From NCBI RefSeq assembly GCF_036785885.1, contig NC_092320.1, positions 23,933,557 to 23,997,556 of the forward strand: a stretch of 64,000 nt of DNA, given 5' to 3'. Every line of letters begins with the position of its first letter. Within the stretch, counting starts at the first letter, position 1. The notes beneath the pieces were generated by a model. That model ran no database searches, had not been told where the DNA came from, and saw only the letters and a program-made list of their open reading frames with translations. The stretch is from Coffea arabica. Taxonomy: Eukaryota > Streptophyta > Magnoliopsida > Gentianales > Rubiaceae. Of the stretch, positions 11,777-23,203 are shown in pieces. A program made the position numbers and the translations under genes.

Positions 11777-13190
11777 ATGGAAGTGACAGGGGGAGAGTCG
11801 TTGATGACAGCGGTAGGGATTCTAGTTGTGGTCGTGGAATTACATCCGGTACGCTCTTCCAGCAACTATCTGGTGTTCCGCCCGTGGCACCAAGCTTCCT
11901 CCTGGCTATACGGGGCTCCCATTTATTTGGAAAATGCTCCATTTTCTTTATTACTTCAAGGTTCTTCGACGCCCGGATGACTACATTAATGGTAAAAAAG
12001 AAAAGTAAGATTAATTTGCTCTTTCTTTCCACTTAAAAACACATAAAACATCAAACACAAATGCCATACGCAACCACATTGATGAGCCTAATTAAGGTAT
12101 ATACACGTACTGATTTTGTTTAAATTATGGGACTTGTACAATTAATTCAATTCCAAAATTATGGGACGATTTAGATGACCCTTTTATTTTTTAAAAAAAG
12201 ATTAAAAAAACAATATCATTTCCCCATTTGGATGTAGAAATTGAATTAAGTTTTGAAGCAATCAAAACTAGGCTTATTATTTTGTTGTGTTATATCATCT
12301 TTGACAACATGGGCAAGTATCTTGCGGGGTTTGAGCCAAGTCCCCATTTGGATGTTCTTGATCAGCTGTTTAATGGTATTCTCAAAGAAATAAAAAATTT
12401 TCCGCTCAATTTTCCGGGGACTGCTTATCGCCATGCCCTCCAGGCCTGCCTGCATCCTACTATAATTATGGATTTTGATTTTGTGTCAGCTATTTTGATC
12501 TTATTTTTTTTAATCAAAATTCAGAAACTCTAAAGACGAAAAGGAAAGCTACAATTTAATCCTTCATGTTCTGCACAATTAAATTCTTGAAGCTCCATGT
12601 CAAAGTTCTTCTCTTTTTTCTTTTTTGGATAATTTAAGTTATAGGGATTTCACTGTTTAGTCCTCAATCCTTCATTTAAAAAAAAAAAATGCATTTAGGC
12701 CCTTTTTTGTGTGAAAATTGAACCTCTACTGTCTTTCCAGATATCCTCGAAAAGTAGTATGATTCTCAACAAATAATGAATTATTTGTTTTCAGACAAAA
12801 CTGGATACATCGAATTAAGAAATACTGTACTAAAATTTGCATAAACTCGAAATTTAAGTCTGTAATTAACCCCTTTAGCTACATAGCAACATGAAAATAG
12901 GAGATATTAATTGAAATAACGTGAAAGAATATATTTGTGGTTAAATTGGATTTTCAAGACGGAAATGGATATATGCGTAAAAATCAGTTGGCCGAGACAA
13001 ATGTTGAAAACGAGTGTTACTGGATGGTCTAATGCTCCTGAAAGACGAGGAGGCAATCAATTGAGTGATCTAGAGATGCTGCATAACATTTGTAAACTTT
13101 GTTGTAGCTGGCTATGAATCAACTTCCCTGTCAATAATGTGGGCTCTGTATCATCTAGCCGAATACCCGGATGTTCTGGAAAAGATTCAG
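11777..13190 (+). pseudogene. 5' part of a second cytochrome P450
   Basis: Exon 1 (11777-12004) starts MEVTGG, shifts frame near 11825, then reads LWSWNYIRYALPA and KLPPGYTGLPF, the membrane anchor and proline hinge of an ER-bound P450. About 12228-12448 encodes IIFDNMGKYLAGFEP, LDVLDQLFNG and NFPLNFPGTAYRHALQ. About 12959-13190 encodes (through frameshifts near 13045 and 13092) LLDGLMLLKDEE, NQLSDLEMLHNI and FVVAGYESTSLSIMWALYHL, the I-helix oxygen-activation motif, ending at a good donor (CAG/GTATGT). The part equivalent to most of exon 2 is missing, and no K-helix or haem exon follows. It is a tandem copy of the gene whose 3' half lies at 8850-11033. Confidence 0.85.
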
Positions 13191-14216
13191 GTATGTTTCT
13201 AAGAATTTTTTCCTTTTTTGGGACGAATGTTCAGTTTTAATTCTTAATGTTTGGCCTGTATATGTCAAATTAGTGTCTGCTGTTTAGATCAAAATAGATT
13301 TAGCCCCCAAAGTTTCTAATTTTAAGCACATTATGACGACGAAAATGTAGCGATGGTCAAAGTCAATTTCCGTCAATCAACAGTTTTGATTTTGTATTTT
13401 AGTTCCCTGACATTTGGAGTTTATATCATTGCGGTCCCACAAGTTTTAAATAACAAAATTGAGTGTTTTATGATGAAATAATATGCAAATTATATCAAAA
13501 TTGTGTTAGACGTATATTAGGAATTCTAATAACAATAAACAAATGAAAAAGCTAATTAAACTTCTTTTTCTTCTTTTTTATTTTTATTCCATTTATTCGT
13601 GCTACTAATTTCTCATACACTTCTTCTCTTATGCAAGTTTGTCTCAAGTTTGGTTTTAATACATGTATTTATTATTTTTCACTATGAATAACAATTATTA
13701 ATGAGTTGTGTCATTTTTTATTTATTTAAAATTAATCACTCTATTAAATAGAGTAGAATATATATAAAAAAAAAAAACTCTTGTGGTTTGGTTAACAGTA
13801 ATGGAACCCCTTATCGTTCAAAATACATTTCTTGTGCATTGGACTGATGTGGAATGTGGATGGAAATCATCCAAATGGACAAAAAAATGTAAAATTCATA
13901 TATTAACCTTATTTGCAAATTATATCAATAGTTAGTGTCGGCCTCAGATGAAATTTAAAAACTTTCTTATTTCAATTTAGTGCAACAGCAAATTGAGGGG
14001 CTAAATTAAAATTTTAAAAAAATTCTCATCTTCCCCAACCTCAAAATGTCGCTCATCTTCTCCAACCTCTAAACTTCGCTCTTTCCTTTCTTTTTCTTTT
14101 TTATTTTTTTGGATAGAAGATCAAAAGATCTCATCTACCCTCCCACTCCGCCCCATCCACTCTACCCCTTCACCACCACCTCATTTTTTCCCATAGACTT
14201 TGTCCAAATGAACAAG
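13191..14216. other. AT-rich spacer after the P450 relic
   Basis: No K-helix or haem exon of the P450 is found here. The stretch contains poly-A and poly-T runs and phrases shared with MITEs in the window ('ggaaatcatccaa' near 13863), suggesting old transposon debris. No gene. Confidence 0.4.
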
Positions 14217-14808
14217 GCGCCGTTTGAATTAACTATTTTTTGAGGTGTTTTTGAAATATTTTACCGTAGTAGTGTATACGAAAAATTTTTATTATAGATA
14301 TTTTTTGTAATATTTTTGGAATATATTTTAGGGTACCTTTTAAAATAAAAATATTTTTAGTGTACTTTTTAAAAATTAAAACTATCACTTACAACTACCA
14401 CCGCCACCACCCCTCTCTCTCCTCCTTCTCCTCCCCCCCCCCCCCTTCTTCCTTCTCTTCCTCCTCCTCCCTCTTCCTCGTTTAGATCAACGGGGGGAGG
14501 GGAGGGCTAGGGGATAGGGGTAAAGGGGAGGAGAGGAGGAAGAGGGAAGAGAAAGAGGTAGGAGGAAGAAGAGAGAAGGGGAGGAAAAATGAGGAGAGAA
14601 GGGGTGGTGGCAGAAGTGGGTGGGGGTCGTGGTGGTGATAGGTGGAAAATATTGTAGAATTTATTTTTTTATTTTTTGTATATATTTGTGAGTTGTTTTT
14701 GATACATTACATAGATGAGATGTTTTTTGAGTTATTTTTGTTTGTGTATTATTGTATCATTGTATTTGAAAAACTAATTTTTGAAAAATAGGCCAATTCT
14801 AACGGAAC
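14217..14808. mobile_element. Foldback element with C/T-rich and G/A-rich arms
   Basis: Ends are similar in inverted orientation (left GCGCCGTTTGAATTAACTA; right, reverse-complemented, GTTCCGTTAGAATTGGCCTA). The interior is a C/T-rich arm (about 14398-14480, CACCACC then CTCC runs) followed by a complementary G/A-rich arm (about 14490-14635, GGAGG/GAAGAGG runs, GGTGGTG), so one strand could fold into a long hairpin. A larger relative lies at 42120-42972. No clear target duplication was found. Confidence 0.6.
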
Positions 14809-15832
14809 CTGGATTTTTTCGTCAGATTTGCACCAAAATCTTCATCCAAATGAACGGATCTCTTCATCAAATCTGCACTAAAATTGACAACATTATATCC
14901 CTGTGACTTGTTGCAAAGCTGCCCTTTTATTGGTTTTTTGTGGTGTGCATGAGGAACATAAGGCATATAGATAAATAAATAAGAAAATAAATCATGAAAA
15001 TAAAAAGACTTACAGTATAAAAGGAAGGAAAAATTGATGAGTGAAAAACTTCATATAAATAAAGAAATGGAAAAATAAAAAATATAGCATAAAGAAAAGA
15101 AAAATATTTTGATACAAGAAACAAATAATATGTAAATATAAATCACAAATAGTACAAATAATCACATTTGAAAGAGATGAGAGAATTTCAGCATGTAAAT
15201 AAAATTCAAAAAATTTAAGGAATTTCATAGTATAAAGGGAACAAAACTTAATAAAAATTGAAACTTAATATCTAAATAAAGACCGCTGTGGCACTTAATT
15301 AAAAAAAATCTAAATAAAGAAGTATTGAATGGAAAAACAAATTTTTATGACTAAAAAATTTAATATCTAAATAATAATTTGATAAGATGCAAATTAATCA
15401 GAGTATAAATGCAACAAAAAAATTGATGAGAAACCAATAATATTTAAAAAATAAGAAAAATAAAACACTTGTAGTATAAAGGAAGGAAAAAGTTGATGAC
15501 TAAAAACAATTAAAAATCAATGAAAGGATTAATAAAATAAAAATGTCATAATAGTGTCGCAAGGAAAAGATGTTGAGACTATTTGAAGGGATGGATTATC
15601 CAAAATTTTTGACAATCAAAATGGAATATTTTTCTCCATGCAAAGCGTATATTATTTGGATTAATGGGGGCAACGCACAAGGTCCACATTTTGGGAGCAA
15701 TCTGTAATTCAACCCAAGTAATAATGCAATATTGAATTCTTTCATCATTTAGGCAAGAGTCATAGTTATAACAAGTTTACAGCCAAGCAGATTAACATTT
15801 ACTTTTGGAATCATCAAGTCATTCACTGGTTT
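14809..15832. other. AT-rich intergenic stretch
   Basis: No gene recognised. Recurrent 'aataaataagaaaataa'-like A-rich phrases (14975-15545) give the minus-strand frames here their Phe/Tyr-rich composition; they are not credible proteins. Confidence 0.4.
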
Positions 15833-16512
15833 TGGTACTTTATAATATAATCCTCCCATGGTTTAAAAACCTACACATATCCTCTCATGATTTGAATTAA
15901 AGTGTCACCGTTAGTTTTTCTATTAAAACTAACCGTCAATGATAAAAAGTCAAAGTCAAACTAATAAATTGATAAGTTCACTATTTCACTACTTTTTTTG
16001 CTTTTTTTTTTCCTTTCTCTCTCTCTTTCTCCCTCTCTTTGGGAAAAAAAGAGATGATTTGAAAACCTATATTTTGACCTATAAAATCTTAATTTTCTCT
16101 AAATACAAAAGAGATGGAAGGAAAATAAAAAATAAATAATTAAGAAACAAAAAAGACGGAAGGGAAATATAAAACAAATAAATAAGAAAAAAAATACCAA
16201 ATCTTTTGACTACAAATATCATTATAGGTTTTTAACCCAAATCTTTAATGGTATTTACTAGTTCTTATTTATCAATTTTTATAATTCAATTTCTTCTTTT
16301 TATGTTTGGAGGAAAAAAAAGAAGTAATGAAAGGGTACATTTATCAATTTATTAGTTTCACTTTGATTTTTTGACTATTAATCATTAGTTTTAGCGAAAA
16401 ATTAACAATGACACATTAATCCAAATCATAATGGAGTTATATAAATATATATATTTTAAACGATAGTAGAATTATCTGTTAAAATCATATAAGGGTAAAA
16501 GGTAATTTACCC
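15833..16512. mobile_element. MITE with long degenerate inverted repeats
   Basis: The left arm (about 15845-15980: CCTCTCATGATTTGAATTAA, then TAACCGTCA) recurs inverted in the right arm (16325-16512), over roughly 130-180 bases with mismatches. The right end reads GGTAAATTACC-like when reverse-complemented. It belongs to the 'GGGTAAA...ATGGTTT' repeat type also seen at 30088, 51173 and 20815. No target duplication could be fixed. Confidence 0.55.
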
Positions 16513-17182
16513 AACAATAAACGATGGTCCACCATCTATTTTTCAACCATCACCGTATTCATGTCCATCACATAGCTTTCTCGTGCTTTGTCAATTACGT
16601 TGTCTAATTGAAATTATTCATTTTTTACATCAATATCACAAATTCATACATTAAATCATCCCAATTTGTAGATGCACATTATTCTTTTTTTATGTTTGTA
16701 AAAGTATTTTCTCCGATACTAATGTACCATAGTAGAATCAATTCAAGTCATCGATCCATTCGACATATCATTGGTCCTGACATTCAATTTAGAAAAAGTA
16801 AAAAAAAAAAAAGAAAAAAAAAGAAAAGAAAAGGGGTACACTGTACACGGTTCGGAGTGCAGTACTAGTTCATTTTATTCACACCACGTCAAAAGAGAAG
16901 GAAACATTGGACTTGGTTTAGACTTGATTGATAATTTATAATTTTTTTTTTAGATATTTTCCAACCAATATTCACCCATTCAGTCCATTTGCCACACATA
17001 GACTAAGCCTATTCTCTAAAGAAAAATTAAAAAAATGGGGATAAATCTTATTGAAAAATAATATATACATGTCAGTTTTTGTTTCACGCACTTTTTTATA
17101 TCGTAAAAAGCAGTCTTTTGAGTCTTTTGAACTATTAAAAAAAAAAAAAAAAGAGAAGGTGTATGAACCCAAAAGTACTGAA

Positions 17183-17592
17183 GTCCAAAACTCATTTCCC
17201 AAAAGTTTTTTTTATGCATCATTAGCCTATACTCTTTGAGAAACAAACAATTGTTTTGTTAACCACACTTAAAAAAATGAAAAAAAAAAAAAAGAACCTT
17301 CAGAAAGACTATACACTTTTTATTAAATGTTTTGGAACTCCTTTTTAATCAAACATTACAGGTATTTATTGTTTTCTGGAGGGAAGGAAAGTGCAAAACT
17401 CATTTTCCAAAAGTTTTTTTTTTATGCATCATTAGTCCACACTCTTTGAGAAACAAACAATTGTTTTGTCAACCACACTTAAAAAATGAAGATAAAAAAG
17501 AACCTTCAGAAAGACTATACACTTCTTATTAAATGTTTTGGGAATCCTTTTTAATCAAATATTATAGGTATTTATATTTTTTTGGAGGGAGG
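17183..17592. repeat. Tandem duplication, two units of about 208 bases
   Basis: Unit one (17183-17390) and unit two (17391 to about 17592) share AAAACTCATTT, TATGCATCATTAG, CTCTTTGAGAAACAAACAAT, AACCTTCAGAAAGACTATAC and TTAATCAAA(C/T)ATTA in the same order. They differ by scattered substitutions and poly-A length. Confidence 0.85.
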
Positions 17593-17838
17593 GATGTATT
17601 GAGTGGTTCGGAGAGATAAAGTGTAAGTAAGTAGTTTCGAATTTGAACTCTCCAACTTACACTATTAAAAAAAATGATATTTGCAGTTTTCAAGAAATTG
17701 GGCATGCAAAATAAATTCTTTAAACATTCTATATTTATATTCAATTCTTATTAATTCTTTATATCCTAACAGGGGGTTTGATCCGCCGGGATTTGATAAG
17801 TCAAACAATACAGGTAACAAGGTGAATGCACAAGTTAC

Positions 17839-18828
17839 CTTCTTTGCTTCTTCATATGCTACAATTCTGACCCTTTGTGCCCAGGATCGGAGGGCACTAA
17901 TGATGCGGGCTGGACCATAAGGGCCACCCTGTGGGGAGCATCAGGCTTATTGATGGCTTTTACGACAAAGTTTTTGAGCCTAGCATGTTCTGCGCCTTGA
18001 CATCCAATAATGGAATCAGTGCCTAAAAGTTCAGCAAAAGGCCATTGTTGGCTGAATAGAGCAGGTGATTGCAAAACAAGTTTGTTCAGTGATGGGAAGC
18101 AAGCATGGACGGTGCACCCAAGAGGCGAGTTCTGAACATTCCTGCATCGCCATACCTGATAATAATCACATTTTTCAAAACGAAATTCTGTTGATTACAG
18201 CTTCATCGAGGCGAGTCAAAGTTATTTCCATTTTGAGACTGTTTCTACTTTAGCTTTGATTTAACCAAAAAAAAATATATATATATACTAGCATAGTCAA
18301 TTAAATTCGGGTTGTTGTAACAAAATGAGTAAAAAAAAAAATAAAATCTGACGGCATCCCCCTCCCATTCTCTGAAAGAGCATAGTGTTAATAATGTTAA
18401 TAAGTGAAAAAACATTGGCAACAAATGTGTAAATTTGTCTAATGGGTGATCACCGGACACTTTTGAAGGGGATCAATAAGTGTTATGTATTTGCTAGAAA
18501 CGAGGAGAAACGGAAATCGAGAGAAAGTTTCTCAGGTTAGCTATCAAATTTGATGAAGATAAGGAGAAACAAAATCTTACTTTTTTTCCTTGCAATCAAT
18601 GAATTCATCAGGACATTTTAGGAACTTGAAGTACCAGAGAAACGTGCACATTTCTCCCAAGAATGGAATGCCCATGTAACCAGCTGGAAGCTCTGTGCCA
18701 TCGGCAACGCCCCGAAGCCTAACGGGAATAGCAAACCAGATGTCATTCCAAAACCATAAGAGCACTCCCACTATTGGTAAAATTCCAACCATTAAAGCCA
18801 TCCGCACTTCCATTGTCATATTTCCCAT
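17839..18828 (-). pseudogene. 5' part of a third cytochrome P450
   Basis: Exon 1 (18828-18581) is open: start, a hydrophobic anchor (MALMVGILPIVGVLLWFW), then ELPAGYMGIPFLGEM, the proline hinge, ending KEKK at a GTAAGA donor. Exon 2 (18155-17839) reads YGDAGMFRTRLLGAPSMLA, shifts frame near 18090, then PSLNKLVLQSPALFSQQWPF, ELLGTDSIIG, EHARLKNFVVKAIN and MVQP, shifts again near 17910 and continues IISALRSWAQ and YEEAKK to a GTAACT donor. These are the B-C helix parts of a CYP85-clan enzyme. No later exons were found. It faces the plus-strand copies, so the cluster has inverted and tandem members. Confidence 0.85.
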
Positions 18829-19993
18829 TTTATTCTCCTATCGGCTGCATCATCCTTTACTTACTTTTGTTTTTATAGTAGGATTACAAGGTCACTACCA
18901 TACAGAGAGACGAACCAGTTGCAATCTCCAAAAGTTGCCTTGTGATTGCACCACAAAGTGTTGTATCTTCTATCAGACAAAGAATATTGTTAGGACTCGG
19001 GACAACCGCACGACACCAACTGCAGGGGAACTAATAAAGGATAAGGCAATGATTGATGATGTTTAGCCATTAAGCTATACGTATAATTTATATTTCTTAT
19101 ACTAACAGATCTTTTTAAGCTAATAAGGGTTCAAGTTTATGACATATAATATATTAGGCACTAAAACGAGACTGTTTTCGGTCATTTAAAGTAATCACTC
19201 GACTTCTGAGATTGCATATATTAGTTATTCCATCTAGTTTTCATGCTAAATGAAACAAGGATGACCTAATTCATTGGAATGACCAAAAGCATGTCACTAG
19301 CTCGTGAGATATACTTGTCGAATACCTGCATTATAGAGGTAAAAATTTGCGTTTCATCTATGATCTTTAATTTTTAATAGAATATTACGTGAATGGAAGG
19401 AATTAGTACAGTTAACTTTCTATTCATAACTCCACCCTATAGAGCCTTGACTTCAGTGTAATTTTTGATAATTCACTCGGTCATTGTTCTTTGCAGGTGA
19501 ACCAGGTACAGGATTTGTAAGTTCATGGGATTTTTAATATATATTGTTTTCTTGTAAAATGCCTAGAATTTGCAAGTTCTTGGGATTTTACTGACAAAGA
19601 CGTTAGATTGGCACGTCTCCATCCTAAATTAGCACTTTTTATATTGTAATTTTGTGGCACATATTCGATAACTTCTACCATGGATACAAAAATTTTGTAA
19701 ATAGTGCAAATTTAGGACGAAGCGGCATGTATTTAGACTTCATTTTCTGTAAGTTGCAGATTAATCGGTTTTTAGAAGCCATTAGGAAATAGTGTGATTT
19801 TTAAATTCTTCTTATTAGCAAATGAGTTGCTACAAAACTGCAAGAAAAATCTTGTCTTCACAAGAATAATGAATTTAAATATGTTCAATGTCATTAGATA
19901 AGTAATTTTTGATCTCGTCCTCCCTCTTTACCTACCTGCAACTCCTTCATCTACTTACTAGTCTATGCACTTTTATGCATTTTTAATTTAGCA

Positions 19994-20024
<31 letters not shown>

Positions 20025-20805
20025 TATCACCTCCTATACTTGGTCTCACACTTCCAACATTCCATTGCATAAGTAGGCTAATATGTTCTTTAGCCTCGCC
20101 TATAGCTACCACCACAATCACCAGCTGCTGCCAATTTCTTATAGAGCCCTCTAAGAAGAATCCTTTCAAACCTAATCAATCAATCAAATATTATTCGAGC
20201 TGATTATATAACAAAAAATCTTGCAAAAGTATTTATAAAATGAGACCCATGCGAAAGATTTTACACCTTTAACAGTTTTGTCCACGGCGTTGCGGCCATT
20301 CTCCAATCAATCAACATACCGGCCCTGAGGCTTTTTAACAATTGCAGGAAGCTCCCCTTAAATTCTAGAAATTACACTTACCTCTCTTGTTTTCACTATT
20401 TAAGTAATATATAGGCCCAAAAGACTAGGGTTTTTCTCAAAAACCACAGAAGCCCCCTAGGTTATAATTCACAACAAAAATAAAAAGGATAAATATGATT
20501 TAGTATCTCGATTTCATTCATCATTGCTTGTTCTTACTTGTATCTACCCATCAACATCTAAAGTATCATTAAGTAAACACTCACATTTGTTTCAAAGTTC
20601 CTCTTTTACCTAAAAACTCCAAAGCAAATCATTGAATTAACTAAAAATGCAGTCAAATTTTACTTAAACACCTAGCAACACTATATTCATCAATATCTCT
20701 AAATCCAATTTCATGATTTTCACCTTTCTAATACAAGTCATCACCAATAATACCATCACCTAATACCATCACCAATAATTGCAAATAAAAAATAGAAACA
20801 CATTG
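18829..20805. other. Intergenic stretch with a TA microsatellite
   Basis: Nothing coding recognised upstream of the minus-strand P450 start. A (TA)n run lies at 19994-20021. The end near 20313-20400 ('ctccccttaaattctagaa') looks like a single arm of the MITE type seen at 27440. Confidence 0.4.
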
Positions 20806-20814
20806 TAGTTATAG

Positions 20815-22419
20815 GGGTAAAATACATTGAAGCCCCCTATGGCTTGTCTATTGCATACAAAACTCCCTCATTATTTAAAAACATCCACATAACCTCCTTA
20901 TACTTTGGACTTCTTTGGAAAATAGATGGAAATCATCCAATTTAACAGAAGTGAGTTACAAGCAACGAGTGAGTGTGGTAGCATTGCATGACAAATAATT
21001 GGGTAATTCTACGTTTCATTTTTTAAAAGTTTTTCCTCTCTCTTTTTTTCCGCTTCTTCTCTTCTCTTTTTTTGGCTTTCTCCCCAACCGCCTGTGCAAC
21101 AAACATTTTTCCTCTCTTTTTCTTTTTTTTCTTCTCTTCTTTTCCCCTTCTCTTCAGCTGCCTGTGCAGCAAACCAAAAAGCAAACTAGAAACTCCTTTG
21201 GTGATATTGCTTTTTTGTTTCGCTCTTTTCTTCTCTATTTTTTTTCCTTTCGTCGCTACTGACGCCATTGCCACTGCCACTTCGCCAGCCATTGCTACCA
21301 CGGTTGCCAAACACCACCATCTGCCACTGAAACCCAAGAGACATAAATAGACAAGTAAAAGGGGGAAAATGAAGCAAAAACCCTAAATCTCCTCCATCTC
21401 CTCCTTTGAACCTCTCAATCATTGCGATGAAGTTTCAAATTCAATAATGTCAGAGAGTTACATGAATAATGGAGACCAAGCTCTACGAACCACTGATAAA
21501 ATTGAATGAAGATGGACTGATTTATTATATCAAGATAGACTAAGTTGGCAGTGGGAGTGCCCAAATTTTTGGGAATTCTCTGGGTAGCAACATCCACCCA
21601 GATTCCGTCAGTTGTTGTAGTAGATTTTAGTGATGAAGATTGAGTAGAGGAAGAAAAGAAAAGGAAGGAGTGAGATTTCTCTTCTATTCAACAATCAAGA
21701 GAGAAATGCAATTTTGATACCCAAATTTTGACACATGAATAGTTTTAGTTCCAAAATTTTGGACAAAAGCAAATCTGACACCCATTGTTTCAACTTTTGA
21801 GCACATTTAGTACCTTTGACGGATTTTTTCTAAATTGCAACTGAAAAGAGTCATGTGATAGTCACATATTCACTAACTATTGTATAAAAAAAATACCAAA
21901 AAATGTTAAATATTTTTTTGGCATTTTTTATAAAATAGTTATCGGACATGTAATTATTACATAACTTTTTTCAGTTGCAATTTGGGATTAAATCGTCAAA
22001 GGTATTAAATGTGCTCAAAAGTTGAAAGATTGGGTATCAGAATTATTTTTGTCCAAAGTTTGAGAACTAAAATCACTCATGTATCAAAGTTTGGATATCA
22101 AAACTGCATATTTCTCAACAATCAATGTTGGAGAAGACGACATCTTTTTATAATTTTAATTTAGCCCCTCAATTTACTTTTTGTTCTCAAATAAATTAAG
22201 AAAGTAAGTAAAATTTCAATTGAACCATATACTAACTATTGGTACGGATCGAAAACAAGGTTAGTATAGGAATTTTAAATCTTTCCATTAAATTGGATGA
22301 TTTCCATTCATTTCCCAAAGAAGTCCAAAGTATAGAGGAGTTATGTGGGTGTTTTTAAACAATAAAGAGGTTTCATGTACAATAGGCAAATCACAAAAGG
22401 GGTTTACTATATTTTACCC
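20815..22419. mobile_element. Mutator-like non-autonomous element, long inverted repeats
   Basis: The left arm (20815-20945: GGGTAAAATACA, then CCACATAACCTCCTTATACT and TGGAAATCATCCAATTTAAC) recurs inverted at 22270-22419. Flanks TAGTTATAG (20806-20814) and TAGTTATAA (22420-22428) agree in eight of nine bases, as expected for a nine-base Mutator-type duplication. The interior has C/T-rich low-complexity sequence (21005-21300) and a nested MITE at 21699-22115. No transposase was seen. Confidence 0.72.
21699..22115. mobile_element. Nested hairpin MITE
   Basis: Nearly the whole element is an imperfect inverted repeat: left GAGAGAAATGCAATTTTGATA, right (reverse-complemented) GAGAAATATGCAGTTTTGATA, with TTTCAACTTTTGAGCACATTTA shared between the arms (split in two here: TTTCAACTTTTG and AGCACATTTA). 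It is flanked by direct CAACAATCAA (21689-21698 and 22116-22125). It lies inside the 20815-22419 element and so inserted later. Confidence 0.78.
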
Positions 22420-22428
22420 TAGTTATAA

Positions 22429-23203
22429 ACATACCAGGAACATTCTTTCCTATAACAAACATAATAGTATAATCTTTTATGTAGTCCCTCTTCCATGTCC
22501 CACCTTTAATTTATTATTTTTTATCACTACTAGTATTATCAATTCTTCATCTCCATCTAGTGTGACAATGAAATTATCACTTCATTTAATAATAATTTCA
22601 TTTTGCTAATACTTGCAAAAAATTGAAAACAAAAATGAGCGCAAAAGAGCAATTTATTAGTATTGAAAGATAAAGAATTGTGAATAGACACCAATATAGA
22701 TAAAAAAAAAAAACTGATTATCCGGTGAGCTTTCATTCATATTTTCTTCCCATTGGTAGCTTAGATTTGATAGTTTTAGTTTGTCGAGAGTCTAAATAAT
22801 AGAGAAACTTTAGTTGTATCGGTAGTTGTCCGTCTTCCTTGTAGATTCGACTCTAATTACCCTATACTTACTCACGACCTGTATACTTGCGAAAATTCGT
22901 GTATGGAGTAATTTAGGAAATTATAAATATAAAACTTGATTGTGGATTGATTTTTATTGTTATATACACACCCCACGCATGTCAATTCTTAAAAACATAA
23001 TACAAATGTCATGGTAACACTGGCAAAAGGCAATTGCAACACTTCTTGCATTATGTCTGTATAAAGCACAATATTCAGTAGTTTGAAATTTCATAAATTT
23101 CATCATTTTCCGCATTTTTAGGATTTTCAGCATTCTAGTCATTTCAGTTGCCTAAGACATCCTATTAAGCGTAAAACATCTCTGCCTTGAAGTGATCTAT
23201 ACA
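22429..23203. other. AT-rich spacer upstream of the FKBP relic
   Basis: No gene recognised. It would cover the N-terminal domains of the FKBP-like gene, but I found no readable FKBP exon here. Confidence 0.4.

Noticed and set aside
21023..21350. Overlapping 92- and 104-codon frames on both strands
   Set aside because: C/T-rich low-complexity interior of a non-autonomous element.
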